In this document: piece by piece, positions 7,398 through 16,899 of the stretch
How the letters are laid out: every line of letters begins with the position of its first letter
Numbering within the stretch: the first letter of the stretch is position 1
Assembly: GCA_035326105.1 (NCBI GenBank)
Contig: DAOKYO010000002.1
Location: 434,001 to 498,000 of the forward strand
DNA from: Bacilli bacterium
GTDB lineage: Bacteria; Bacillota_I; Bacilli_A; RFN20; CAG-826
Direction: 5' to 3'
Length of the DNA stretch: 64,000 nucleotides
Notes under the pieces: model-generated
Database searches by the model: none
Told to the model about the DNA's origin: nothing
What the model saw: only the letters and a program-made list of their open reading frames with translations
Position numbers and translations under genes: made by a program

Positions 7398-8429
7398 CTA
7401 ATTTAAATGGCTGGTTATTTCGTCAATAAGCGCCTTTACTTCCGGCAAATCGGCAAGCGAATAGGCAATGGAAAGATACTTAAGTGCAGTTTCATAATTT
7501 TTTCTTTCATAGTATATCTTGCCTAATAAATAAGCGGCCCGAACTACACTTTGCGAAGTATTTAAAGGAATATCATATTTATTTAAAGCGGCAATTATCG
7601 CTTTTGCCGATGGCATTTGGGCGATATTCAATAATTTCATCATTCGATCCAAAGATTCGCGATAAGTATCAATCTGCTGCAAGGAAAAAGCATAACTATA
7701 GCAAGCAAGTGCAATATCTAGGAGTTGCATTTTTTCATAGTAGCGACCAAAGTTGTTGTAGCATTGGGCTAAACGATTCGGTTTATAGCAAAAGGACAAA
7801 GCTTTCTTGGTTTTCTCTAAGAAGCCCGCCAAATCGCATAATTCCAAACTTGCCTCCGCTCCCGTCAACCAGGCATCAACATTATACGGATTCCATTCAA
7901 GCGATTTTTTTGTGGCTATTTCCGCCTGTTTGGCATCGTCTTGCTTCAAGATAATACTGGCAAACCGTTGATACAAGTTGCTGTAATTCATTTTTGGCCG
8001 AATCAACTGATGATTGTTATCGTTGTCATTTAAATACAGTATCTCTTCGATACGATTGTTAAAGTTGCGATAATCTGTACCTGCCACCGGAGGAAAAAGA
8101 TCACTTTGGTCTATATTTTCTTCAAAAGCGTGAATCCCACGTGTCGCCAAAAAGGCCGCCCGGTCAAGTTGCCCGGAGCTTTCTAAAGCTTTTAGGGCAA
8201 TGGTAAGGTTATCGGCGCCTAAATCGTCACTTAAAAGAAAGGAAAGAAATTGATCAACATTATCAAAGTCACTGGAAAAATAGTATAGGCTGAGTAATCC
8301 GGAAAGGTAAACACTATCCTGCGGATTTTGTTTTTCCAAATAAATGGCTTTCTCTAATAATTTCCGGTCGGATAGCAAATCACCGGTTAATTGATGTGTG
8401 ATTTCATTTATTTTTTCATCCGATTTCAT
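7398..8429 (-). CDS. Helical-repeat (TPR-like) protein A
   Basis: A 343-residue protein with several TPR-like repeats, for example AEIATKKSLEWNPYNVDAWL, YNNFGRYYEKMQLLDIALAC and LGKIYYERKNYETALKYLSI. The longer reading frame opens with GTG at 8435, but the SD GGGGGAG is spaced correctly for the ATG at 8429, so I use that. It starts 18 bases after the galK-side boundary (galK starts transcriptionally upstream and stops at 8447), so it is operonic with galK. It is a paralogue of the following gene. Role unknown; protein-protein scaffolding is the usual job of such repeats. Confidence 0.7.
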   Translation of the reverse strand: MKSDEKINEITHQLTGDLLSDRKLLEKAIYLEKQNPQDSVYLSGLLSLYYFSSDFDNVDQFLSFLLSDDLGADNLTIALKALESSGQLDRAAFLATRGIHAFEENIDQSDLFPPVAGTDYRNFNNRIEEILYLNDNDNNHQLIRPKMNYSNLYQRFASIILKQDDAKQAEIATKKSLEWNPYNVDAWLTGAEASLELCDLAGFLEKTKKALSFCYKPNRLAQCYNNFGRYYEKMQLLDIALACYSYAFSLQQIDTYRESLDRMMKLLNIAQMPSAKAIIAALNKYDIPLNTSQSVVRAAYLLGKIYYERKNYETALKYLSIAYSLADLPEVKALIDEITSHLN

Positions 8430-8446
8430 TTTCACTCCCCCTACAA

Positions 8447-9631
8447 TTAAAATACTTCCGTCGCCCCTTCATCGCGAATATGCACAATATATGCCCGTTT
8501 CCGACCGAAGAAGCTATCGATCATTTTGATGTAATTGGCCGTTTCTTCCTTCGGGACAAAAGCCAGCAGCGTTCCCGCGAAACCACCGCCATGTACCCGA
8601 AAAGCTCCATTGTGAAATTTTCTAATCGATAAATGATAAGCCGTTTTTAAACTTGCGGTTCGATCACCGGGATAGGTGTAATTATCCAGAAAATCATAAC
8701 TCGATCGGCCAGAAGCGGCGATGAGTCTTCTAAATATGGTAAAATCTTTCTTTTCCATCGCCTCAACCGCCTTGCTTACCCGAATATTCTCCTCAAAAAA
8801 ATGATTTGCGCGAAGATAAGCTCGGCCGCCGACTTTTTGATATACGACCGGACTGGCGACAAGAAATTCACTAAAGGAAATATCCCGTAGAAACTTGCGC
8901 TTAAAAACTTTGGCTACCTTAGCCATATCTTTGATGACTTCATCATAGAGATTTGTCAATTTTGAATGATTACCGCCCGGATTGACGATAATAATTTCAT
9001 AGTCATTGCTGTCGAATTTGATGTTGCGAATGCTGGGTTGAAGCGAATTTTGAAAATCAATCAGCGATAACCCGCCTTCAGCAACGGCAATTTGATCCAA
9101 AAGTCCGCTTTTTTTGCCAAAAAATGTGTTTTCCGCGAATTGGGCAGCCTCGGCTAAATCAAATCTGCTGATTTTATCTTCGTTAAAGAGCGTCGAAATG
9201 ACCTTTCCAATTAAGACCTCATACGCAGCCGAACTCGACACTCCCGCGCCCCGAGGAATAACCGAATCCATATAAATATCAAAACCCGATATATTGTAGC
9301 CCTTACTTTTGATGCGACTGGCTACACCGCGAACGAGAGAAGTAGATGTTCCTTGCTCCTTTTTAATCGGATCTAAATCATCCAAGGCAATTTCTATTAA
9401 AGCCGGAAACCCGTTTGATATGGCTCGAATAAGACCTAAATCATTTGCTTTGACCGCCGCAAATATATCTAAGTCGATCGCCGCTGCCAACGCTAAACCA
9501 TGGTTGTGGTCGGTATGATTGCCCATCATTTCCATTCTTCCCGGTGAAGAAAAGAAGCGCGTTGGTTGCGTATGAAAAGCTCCCATAAACCCGTTTATTA
9601 AAGCTATTTTTCTTTTTTCTTGCAAGTACAT
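8447..9631 (-). CDS. galK: Galactokinase (GHMP family)
   Basis: Phosphorylates galactose at C1 with ATP, the first step of the Leloir pathway. Its 394 residues carry the signature GRMEMMGNHTDHNHG near residue 30, the ATP loop GAGVSSSAA near 130, the catalytic Asp in KSGLLDQIA and the C-terminal glycine motif HGGGFAGT. The canonical sugar-contacting Glu of GEHTDY is Asn here (GNHTDH), a variant also known in some Firmicutes galactokinases. Only 4 bases separate it from galT, and no SD is evident, so translation is probably coupled. Another hexose kinase activity cannot be excluded. Confidence 0.9.
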   Translation of the reverse strand: MYLQEKRKIALINGFMGAFHTQPTRFFSSPGRMEMMGNHTDHNHGLALAAAIDLDIFAAVKANDLGLIRAISNGFPALIEIALDDLDPIKKEQGTSTSLVRGVASRIKSKGYNISGFDIYMDSVIPRGAGVSSSAAYEVLIGKVISTLFNEDKISRFDLAEAAQFAENTFFGKKSGLLDQIAVAEGGLSLIDFQNSLQPSIRNIKFDSNDYEIIIVNPGGNHSKLTNLYDEVIKDMAKVAKVFKRKFLRDISFSEFLVASPVVYQKVGGRAYLRANHFFEENIRVSKAVEAMEKKDFTIFRRLIAASGRSSYDFLDNYTYPGDRTASLKTAYHLSIRKFHNGAFRVHGGGFAGTLLAFVPKEETANYIKMIDSFFGRKRAYIVHIRDEGATEVF

Positions 9632-9635
9632 ATTT

Positions 9636-11147
9636 TTATATTGAAAGTGTTTTTATAAATTTTAAAAATGCTTCCCGACCTTTTTCCGTGCTTTTAAAAA
9701 CCGCCGTGTTATCTAAAATTCCTTGGCAGGTTGTGTTTACATGTTCAACTAAATAATCATGATAATTCGTCTCCGGTGCCAAAGAATCCATTTGCTTCAG
9801 CAAAGATTCAAAAGCCAAATATTCTGGCCTTTGTTCAATAAAATCCGAAACGGATTGTTTCTTGTCGACAAAGAATGCTTCAATTTCTTCCAGTTGTCTT
9901 TTTAAGCGGGCGGGAAGAATGAATAACCCCATCGCTTCAATAAGACCGATACCTTCTTTTTTAATGTGCTGGTATTCTGGATGAGCATGAAAAATGCCAT
10001 CTGGATAATTTTCATCCGTGCGATTATTGCGAAGAATTATATACATGTGATACGTGGAACCGATCTTACGAACAATCGGCGTGACTGTATTATGTTGGTC
10101 TTCGCCTTCTTTAGCAATAATATCAGCATCTACGTCACTGTAATTACGCCATGCATCAATAATCGTATAGGCAATATTGAGTAGGGCTTGCTTATTACGT
10201 CCCTTCAATAACAAAACGGAATTGTACCAATCAAGGATTGACAGTGAAACGCGATGTTCACGCCGAAGATGAATATTTTTCCTTATCGGCGCCCGCATCA
10301 AAGGCATCTCGTGCGCTCCGCCTTGAAAATGTTCGTGGTTGAGAATTGAACCGCCGACAATTGGTAAATCGCTATTCGAACCGATGAAAAAATTAGGGAA
10401 CTGATCAACGAAAGCGAATAATTTAGATAGGGTACGATGACTGATGGTCATCGGCTCGTGCACACCTTCAAAAACAATACAATGCCGATCGTAATAAACA
10501 TAAGGTGAATACTGAAGGTACCAAATCTCATCGTCAAGCCGCAGAGGAATAAGGCGAATATTTCCCCGTGCCGGATGATTTATTCTTCCGCTATATCCCT
10601 CGTTTTCTTTACAAAGAAGGCATTGAGGATAGGCAAAGTTTTCCTTTTGCTTACGACTGAGAGCTATAGCCTTGTTGTCTTTTTCCGGCTTAGATAAATT
10701 AATAGTTATCTCCAAATTGTTTTTTGGAAAAGACGTAGTCCAAAGCAGATTCTGATCAACTTTGCTTTTTTGAATATAATCATTCTTAATTTCTAAATCA
10801 TAGAGATAATCAACCGCTTTTACTTTGTTTTTGCGATATAGGTCATTGAATTTTTTGATGACAGCGCTAGGTAACGGAGTTACTAACCCCATAATCCGGA
10901 CGATCAGGCGATCAATTTCCGCGTCGTCGCCAAATTTAATCTTTTTTAATTCCGTATGTAATTCTTCAATAATCGGATCGGGAACTTTTAACCCTTTCAA
11001 TTCAGAAATATTAATTTCCCCTTCAAAAGGACTATCTTGATGAAGCAGGTCAAGAAGTATGTTTCGCACATAAATGACATCCTCATTGGATAAGTCAAGA
11101 TGAAAAGAGGCGTAAATTAATAGTTTCTCAATAGTTTTATTTAGCAT
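9636..11147 (-). CDS. galT: UDP-glucose--hexose-1-phosphate uridylyltransferase, GalT family 2
   Basis: Exchanges uridylyl between UDP-glucose and galactose-1-phosphate in the Leloir pathway. At 503 residues it is of the longer Firmicutes type (GalT family 2), with the family motif SILNHEHFQGGAHEMP around residues 270-290 and a second conserved block (EDQHNTVTPIVRK). A GTG at 11156 is in frame, but the SD GAGGTG is properly spaced for the ATG at 11147. It is the first gene of a five-gene operon. No galE is found in the window, so the epimerase must lie elsewhere. Confidence 0.92.
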   Translation of the reverse strand: MLNKTIEKLLIYASFHLDLSNEDVIYVRNILLDLLHQDSPFEGEINISELKGLKVPDPIIEELHTELKKIKFGDDAEIDRLIVRIMGLVTPLPSAVIKKFNDLYRKNKVKAVDYLYDLEIKNDYIQKSKVDQNLLWTTSFPKNNLEITINLSKPEKDNKAIALSRKQKENFAYPQCLLCKENEGYSGRINHPARGNIRLIPLRLDDEIWYLQYSPYVYYDRHCIVFEGVHEPMTISHRTLSKLFAFVDQFPNFFIGSNSDLPIVGGSILNHEHFQGGAHEMPLMRAPIRKNIHLRREHRVSLSILDWYNSVLLLKGRNKQALLNIAYTIIDAWRNYSDVDADIIAKEGEDQHNTVTPIVRKIGSTYHMYIILRNNRTDENYPDGIFHAHPEYQHIKKEGIGLIEAMGLFILPARLKRQLEEIEAFFVDKKQSVSDFIEQRPEYLAFESLLKQMDSLAPETNYHDYLVEHVNTTCQGILDNTAVFKSTEKGREAFLKFIKTLSI

Positions 11148-11241
11148 TTTAGCCACCTCAGTTTTTCATTATATAACATTGTCAACTTCGTTGGTAGACT
11201 TGGATTAAATACCTGTATAAGAAAAAATTAATCACCAATTG

Positions 11242-13587
11242 TTATTTTATACGGTGCACATATATTAAATCAGCGCCAAAATCTCCTAAGACCCGCGTTT
11301 TATCATTAAATCCGTTTCCCATCCATTGAGGATTGAGTTGCAATGCTCCATTGCCGAGCGACGCTCCGTCGATAATGTACTTTTCTTCATATGACATCTT
11401 CATGACTTCTTCAACCGATGTCCTTTGGTTGAGATAATTCACTATCGCCCCTTCCGGTTTAATGAAAGAAGGAAGAGCCATCTTAAGTAAACCGCCAAAC
11501 GTCTTCAAACGATGCGGATTGGGAAGAACCTCCACCTGATATAAACCCTCCTTGTCTAAATCGGGAACTTGAATAAAATCATTTCCAGGCGCACTCGCTT
11601 GTAACCCATAAAAACAGCCAACTATCGCCTCCGATTTATCCTCGTTTTCAACAACGAAACAAGCTTCACCTTGAGGAGAAAAAGTTTTCATTTGATAGAA
11701 TTTTCCAAACTGAAATAGCCGGCGGTGCTTCTTATAAAAAACAATATTTTTCTTCATCCACCGTCTTTCAATCGGTGAGAGAGCATCAATCTCCATTTCA
11801 TATCCCATGACGCCGAAACAAGCCGCGGCAAAGCGTCGATAAAAGGGCGTTATTCGCAACATTTGATGGGAGGGAGTGGCACTGACATGATTCGAAATAG
11901 TCGAAAGTGGATAGGCTAAGGCTGTTCCACTTTGGATCTTAATTCGTTCGTAACCATCGGTATTGTCACTGGCCCATGTTTGATCAAAATAACTGAGCAT
12001 TCCTAAATCAAATCTTCCTCCGCCGCTCGCGCAATTTTCGAAAATAACATCCGGAAAATCCTTGGTAAGGGAAGCAAGTACACGATATAGTCCGATGTAA
12101 TAGCGATATGTCAACTCATAAGCCGGTGTCACTTTACTTTCGCCGTCGGAAATTGTTCGATTGAAATCCCATTTTACGTATTTAATCGGAATTTCCCTTA
12201 AGTGTTTGCTGACCGACTCTATAATATAATCCTGCACATCCTTGCGACTGAGATCCAGTATCAGTTGATGCCGGCCAACCGCGGGCGAAGAATACTTGGT
12301 TTTGATTGCCCAATCGGGATGTGTCCGATATAAATCCGAATCCTCATTTACCATTTCGGGTTCAAACCAAAGGCCAAATGAAAGGCTCCTTTTACCGGTT
12401 AATTTTGCGACTCCTTGCAGTCCATGATGAAGTTTCTTGGTATTCACATCCCAGTCGCCTAAACCCGACAGGTCGTTGTTTCTTTTTCCAAACCAGCCAT
12501 CGTCAAGAACAAACATTTCCACTCCCATTTTTTTCGCCCCATCGACGATGCTTTTTATTTTGGAATCAGAAAAAGCAAAATAGGTTGCTTCCCAATTATT
12601 AATGACAATCGGGCGAGGCTTATCAGCAATAGCGGAACGCACTATATGCCTTCGAATAAAACGATGGAAATTATCGCTCATACCGTTAATTCCCAAATTA
12701 GAAAAAGTCATAATCGCAAATGGCATTTCCAATTTTGCATTTCTTTCTAATACAGGGCGGAAGTCAAAGGGATTTATTCCTCCTTGAATTCGCAAGTTAT
12801 TGAAGGCCGATAATTCTACCGCCGAATAATGGTTGCCGCTATAAACCAGGTTAAAGCCGTATACCGGACCCTGGTTCATGGTGGTTTCAACTTCTTTAAT
12901 TAGATAGAAGGGATTATGGCGTGAACTCGACGAACCCGTCTTACTATCATTGATATAAATTCCAGGTTTAATGATTTGACGAGTAATGTTAAATTCGTTA
13001 ATCCAGCTGCCGTATGTGGTCCATAGTTCATAGTTACGATTAGCAAAATCAAGATTATAACTCATTATTTTTCGAACACTAATGGATTTTTTATCACCGT
13101 TTATAATTGTAATGTTGCGCACTATCACGTCCGTATCTTCAAATATCCCATACTGAAGCTTTAACCGGACATTACTGAAATCATCCGTTAATTCGATGGC
13201 TAAGACTTGACTGGGAAGATGCGGGGTGGGAAAAGAGCTGCCGAACAATTCTTTTTCCTCACTAATTGACGTGACTTTAAAATCGAATACTGATTGATCA
13301 TCACTATCCAGAACAACTGACGGCTCACGATAATCGCCCTTTCCGGCTAGACCGATTTCAAGCGGAATTTGGTCGTAACTAAGTCCGGGATACTTCTTTT
13401 CATCATAGACAACCGCGCTTCCGCGAGGAAAATTTTCCTTAAAAAAAGCAAAGTTATAATTAAGTTTATCCTTGATGCGCGCGCCAAAATACTCATGGCG
13501 AAGATGTCTAGATTCATCAATTCGCAATATATAACTGGTATTTTTAGTTGCCAAATGAAAGACTTCGTTTTGATTATTTTCTAACAT
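11242..13587 (-). CDS. Alpha-galactosidase, GH36
   Basis: Hydrolyses alpha-1,6-galactosides such as melibiose and raffinose. No signal peptide, so it acts in the cytoplasm on imported sugars. Its 781 residues include the N-terminal beta-supersandwich, then the barrel with VLDDGWFGKR, YVKWDFNR (nucleophile Asp474) and ENCASGGGRFD, and WASDNTDGYE (acid/base Asp541). Length and catalytic positions fit the Bacillus/Lactobacillus GH36 group closely. SD AGAGG precedes the start. It is read divergently from the beta-galactosidase gene and shares a 76-base intergenic region containing a palindromic operator. Confidence 0.95.
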   Translation of the reverse strand: MLENNQNEVFHLATKNTSYILRIDESRHLRHEYFGARIKDKLNYNFAFFKENFPRGSAVVYDEKKYPGLSYDQIPLEIGLAGKGDYREPSVVLDSDDQSVFDFKVTSISEEKELFGSSFPTPHLPSQVLAIELTDDFSNVRLKLQYGIFEDTDVIVRNITIINGDKKSISVRKIMSYNLDFANRNYELWTTYGSWINEFNITRQIIKPGIYINDSKTGSSSSRHNPFYLIKEVETTMNQGPVYGFNLVYSGNHYSAVELSAFNNLRIQGGINPFDFRPVLERNAKLEMPFAIMTFSNLGINGMSDNFHRFIRRHIVRSAIADKPRPIVINNWEATYFAFSDSKIKSIVDGAKKMGVEMFVLDDGWFGKRNNDLSGLGDWDVNTKKLHHGLQGVAKLTGKRSLSFGLWFEPEMVNEDSDLYRTHPDWAIKTKYSSPAVGRHQLILDLSRKDVQDYIIESVSKHLREIPIKYVKWDFNRTISDGESKVTPAYELTYRYYIGLYRVLASLTKDFPDVIFENCASGGGRFDLGMLSYFDQTWASDNTDGYERIKIQSGTALAYPLSTISNHVSATPSHQMLRITPFYRRFAAACFGVMGYEMEIDALSPIERRWMKKNIVFYKKHRRLFQFGKFYQMKTFSPQGEACFVVENEDKSEAIVGCFYGLQASAPGNDFIQVPDLDKEGLYQVEVLPNPHRLKTFGGLLKMALPSFIKPEGAIVNYLNQRTSVEEVMKMSYEEKYIIDGASLGNGALQLNPQWMGNGFNDKTRVLGDFGADLIYVHRIK

Positions 13588-13615
13588 GAAAGCATCCTCT
13601 TATCTAATTATAACT

Positions 13616-13631
13616 ATAAACAGTTGTTTAT
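13616..13631. promoter_or_regulatory. Palindromic operator between alpha- and beta-galactosidase genes
   Basis: ATAAACAGTTGTTTAT has perfect 7-base arms (ATAAACA/TGTTTAT) around GT. Its place in the short divergent intergenic region suggests a galactoside-responsive repressor controlling both genes. The regulator is not identified. Confidence 0.5.
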
Positions 13632-13663
13632 GCTAAAATAAGTTTATAAATGAGGTTGGAATT

Positions 13664-16009
13664 ATGCATCTAGATTTAAATAATGGATGGCAATTTATTG
13701 ATCATTATGATCAAAACTTTTTATCTTCATTCCCTAGCGATGCCGAATTAGTCGACATTCCCCATACTCATAAACTACTGCCTATAAATTATTTCTCGGA
13801 GATAGATTATCAATTCGTTTCCATGTACCAAAAACTATTTGATTTAAGCGAGATGCGAAACGACAAGCGATATTTCATTGTTTTTGAAGGATTAATGCTT
13901 CAGGCCGATGTATATTTAAATGATCACTTCTTGGGGCACTTCATTTCCGGCTATCTTCCTTTTGAAGTGGAAGTAACTGATTTTCTAAAAAAATTAGATA
14001 ACCGTTTAGTTGTTGTCTGCGATGCGCGTGAGGATAAGAAGATTCCTCCTTTTGGCGGAGCAGTTGATTACTTATGCTACGGAGGTATCTATCGGGAAGT
14101 TCACTTGGAGGAGCGAGAGAATTTCTTTTTTAAGGAACTTCTTGTTTCCGCAGGAATGGATGGTCACATTCAAGTAAAGCACAAGGTGGAAAAATCACCG
14201 AACCTTGATTTAAAAGTCCGTTATGAAATATACCAAGACGAGAAGCGACTGGCGGTTTTTGAAACCGACAAGTTCGTAATTCCTAATCCGCACCTCTGGT
14301 CGCCTGAAGAACCCTATTTTTATAAATTGCGCGCGGTAATACAGAACAAAGAACAATCAACATCTAAAGAGATTCGCTTTGCTTTTCGCACCATTAAATT
14401 CACGCACAAAGGATTCTTTCTAAACGGCGAGTATCGTAAATTAATCGGCCTGAATCGCCACCAAAGTTTTCCCTATATCGGTTATGCCGCCACCAAGAGC
14501 CTTCAAGAATTTGATGCCGACTATTTAAAATATCACCTTGGACTCAATGTAGTTCGCTGCTCCCATTATCCGCCATCGCGGCATTTTTTAAATCGCTGTG
14601 ATGATATCGGGCTCTTAGTAATAGATGAAGTCCCCGGTTGGCAATTTGTTGGCAATGATTACGACTGGCAAGGGCAATACTTGGATTTTCTTCAAAGAAT
14701 GATTGTGTTTGACTATAATCATCCGTCGGTAATCTTGCACTCAATTCGAATAAACGAATCAAGTGATTACCATGAACTGTATCTAAAAGCCAATCGAATT
14801 GCCCATGAATTAGACGCCAGTCGACCGACAACCGGAGTAAGAAACTTTATCCATAGCGAACTTCTTGAGGATGTTTATGCTTTCAATGATTTTTCGCATG
14901 ACGGAACTAACAAAGGACTCCTAAATCCGAAAAAAGTACTCCCTTCTTTTAAAACAAAAAAGCCTTACATTGTAACCGAAAACAATGGTCATATGTTTCC
15001 GACCAAAAGTTTTGATGATGAAAATCATCGTCTGGAACAGGCTAAGCGTCATCTTCAGGTTCTCGAATCTGCTTATCGCTACCAATCGATAGCGGCTTTC
15101 CTAAGCTGGTGCTATGCCGATTATCAAACCCATCAAAACTTTGGCAGCGGGGATCATATTTGCTATCACGGAGTAGTTGATATTTTTCGAAACGACAAAA
15201 TGGCAGCCGATGTTTACCGCTCTCAATTAATTGGGGAGCCGATGCTCAGCGTCCTTTCTTCGATGAATATCGGCGAATATCCGGAAGCACTTTTGCCCCC
15301 GGCGATGGTTCTAACTAACGTCGATTTTATCCGCGTGTATAAAAACGATGACTTAATTGGCGATTTTTATCCCAGCAAAAAAAAGTATCCCCATCTGCCG
15401 CATCCTCCGATAATTATCAAATCCTATATTTCTAGTAAACTTGACCACGATGAGCGTTTTTCTTCTAAAGACAAAAAAAGGCTTAAGAAAATATTGGGTT
15501 ATGCCGGCATTCATGGATCAAATCGCCTTTCCGTCTTATACAAACTCAGGGTGGCTTTTTTAATGATGAAGTATCATCTTAGTTATGCCGATTTGGTTGA
15601 ATTATGGAACAAGTATGTCAGTAATTGGGGAAGTGACAAGGTCGTATATCGCTTCGTTGGCTATCGGGATAATGCTCCGATTATCAGTAAGGAATATGGT
15701 CCTTCGCTTTCATTTCATATTGCTTTAACGGCTTCGAAAACCGAGTTAAAAGCCGATTCAACATATGATATGGTATTAGTGAGCGTTGAATTACTTGATC
15801 AATTTAACAATCGCGCCAGTTACGCTTTTTATCCTTTGCATATTAAAACTTCAAATAATATCGCTCTTCTTTCTTTGAAATCTGATACTCTTGTGGGAGG
15901 GGCAACTTCAATTATTATTCGAAACGTCAATGGAAAAAAAGGCGTTGGTTATCTTCAGGTTGAAATTCCATATTATGGAAGTCAAAAAATAGAATTTGAA
16001 ATAAAATAG
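13664..16009 (+). CDS. Beta-galactosidase-like glycoside hydrolase, GH2
   Basis: Cytoplasmic GH2 hydrolase of 781 residues, probably cleaving lactose or related beta-galactosides. The N-terminal jelly-roll sugar-binding domain (VFEGLMLQADVYLNDHFLGH) is followed by an immunoglobulin-like domain and the barrel, which begins near FFLNGEYRKLIGLNRHQSFP. The acid/base is Glu365 in RINESSDY and the nucleophile Glu439 in VTENNGHMFPTK. The NGHMFPTK block is characteristic of a GH2 branch seen in Firmicutes. The C-terminal extension carries an unusual KKRLKKILGY segment. Beta-glucuronidase or beta-mannosidase activity is less likely from the context with galK, galT and an alpha-galactosidase. Confidence 0.9.
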   Translation: MHLDLNNGWQFIDHYDQNFLSSFPSDAELVDIPHTHKLLPINYFSEIDYQFVSMYQKLFDLSEMRNDKRYFIVFEGLMLQADVYLNDHFLGHFISGYLPFEVEVTDFLKKLDNRLVVVCDAREDKKIPPFGGAVDYLCYGGIYREVHLEERENFFFKELLVSAGMDGHIQVKHKVEKSPNLDLKVRYEIYQDEKRLAVFETDKFVIPNPHLWSPEEPYFYKLRAVIQNKEQSTSKEIRFAFRTIKFTHKGFFLNGEYRKLIGLNRHQSFPYIGYAATKSLQEFDADYLKYHLGLNVVRCSHYPPSRHFLNRCDDIGLLVIDEVPGWQFVGNDYDWQGQYLDFLQRMIVFDYNHPSVILHSIRINESSDYHELYLKANRIAHELDASRPTTGVRNFIHSELLEDVYAFNDFSHDGTNKGLLNPKKVLPSFKTKKPYIVTENNGHMFPTKSFDDENHRLEQAKRHLQVLESAYRYQSIAAFLSWCYADYQTHQNFGSGDHICYHGVVDIFRNDKMAADVYRSQLIGEPMLSVLSSMNIGEYPEALLPPAMVLTNVDFIRVYKNDDLIGDFYPSKKKYPHLPHPPIIIKSYISSKLDHDERFSSKDKKRLKKILGYAGIHGSNRLSVLYKLRVAFLMMKYHLSYADLVELWNKYVSNWGSDKVVYRFVGYRDNAPIISKEYGPSLSFHIALTASKTELKADSTYDMVLVSVELLDQFNNRASYAFYPLHIKTSNNIALLSLKSDTLVGGATSIIIRNVNGKKGVGYLQVEIPYYGSQKIEFEIK

Positions 16010-16018
16010 GGAGCACTT

Positions 16019-16789
16019 ATGGCAACAAATTATGACAGTCGAGAGAAAAATGTATGCGTTTTGATTGATGCGGAGAACATTTCTCCCAGTTACATTACCT
16101 ACATCATCGATGAGGCAAACAAACAAGGCAATATCGCTTTTCGATATATTTATGGTGATTGGTCAGAATCGCGATTAAAGGCGTGGAAAGATGTATGCAT
16201 TGATTATTCGCTTGTTCAAAAGCAAGAGTATTCTCCGGTTAAAGGTAAATCCAGTTCCGATTTTGCTTTAGTTATTGATGCGATGGATATTCTCTATCGC
16301 GATACGATTGATACTTTTATTCTCGTCAGCAGCGATTCCGACTTTACCCGGCTTGTCAACCGGCTACGGGAAGGCGGTTGCCGGGTTATCGGCATGGGCG
16401 AAAGCAAGACTCCCCGCGCACTGGCGAACAGCTGTCACACTTTCGTTTATCTCGACAAGATCAAACAAGCGGATGAGAAGATTAAAGAAAAACGGCGGAA
16501 GAGCAAACCCAGTATTGTTAAAAAGGACGAGAATATATCCAATGAAATGGCGAGTCTTGATGAGATACTTGATGATGTTCGCTCGATCATAAATGACACT
16601 TTGAATGACGAGGGGTGGGCCTACTGGTCAAACACCTATAATTTGCTTCTTAAGAAGCAACCAAGTTTTGATCCCCGAAACTATAATTTCCCGGGCAAGC
16701 CCTTAAAATTCTTTGAACAACATGGTTTCGTCACTAAAAGAGATGGCCTCGATGTATTGATAAAATCGGATGAAAATATTCTAAATTAG
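16019..16789 (+). CDS. NYN-domain (PIN-like) nuclease with OST-HTH/LOTUS domain
   Basis: Predicted RNA-processing protein of 256 residues. The N-terminal NYN (LabA/DUF88) domain shows the acidic residues of PIN-like nucleases in VLIDAENIS, KSSSDFALVIDAMDIL and LVSSDSDFTRLVNRLRE. Residues about 180-250 form an OST-HTH/LOTUS winged helix (LDEILDDVRSII ... NYNFPGKPLKFFEQHGF), an RNA-binding module. The start lies 10 bases after the beta-galactosidase stop with SD AGGGAG, so it is cotranscribed, but a functional link to sugar use is not obvious. Known bacterial members are little studied. Confidence 0.88.
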   Translation: MATNYDSREKNVCVLIDAENISPSYITYIIDEANKQGNIAFRYIYGDWSESRLKAWKDVCIDYSLVQKQEYSPVKGKSSSDFALVIDAMDILYRDTIDTFILVSSDSDFTRLVNRLREGGCRVIGMGESKTPRALANSCHTFVYLDKIKQADEKIKEKRRKSKPSIVKKDENISNEMASLDEILDDVRSIINDTLNDEGWAYWSNTYNLLLKKQPSFDPRNYNFPGKPLKFFEQHGFVTKRDGLDVLIKSDENILN

Positions 16790-16803
16790 TTCCTATCGCA
16801 TAG

Positions 16804-16841
16804 GAAAAAAACAGATTGGCATGTTGGCCGATCTGTTTTAT
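16804..16841 (+). terminator. Intrinsic terminator
   Basis: Stem AACAGAT.GGC with GCC.ATCTGTT (16810-16837) followed by a T-rich stretch, just after the NYN gene. Confidence 0.75.
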
Positions 16842-16851
16842 TAAAGTTGTC

Positions 16852-16874
16852 CTATTAAATTAAGTGGGGACAAA
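16852..16874 (+). repeat. Left terminal inverted repeat of the IS fossil
   Basis: Reads CTATTAAAT.. ..GTGGGGACAAA. It matches the reverse complement of 17811-17833 at about 18-19 of 23 positions, with the shared cores CTATTAAAT and GTGGGGA. Confidence 0.7.
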
Positions 16875-16899
16875 GAATAGTCACTCCCCACTCTTCTTT

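Noticed and set aside
11160..11190. TTGACA and TATAAT in front of galT
   Set aside because: The two boxes are only 6 bases apart on the minus strand, so they cannot form one promoter; no convincing alternative -35 was found.
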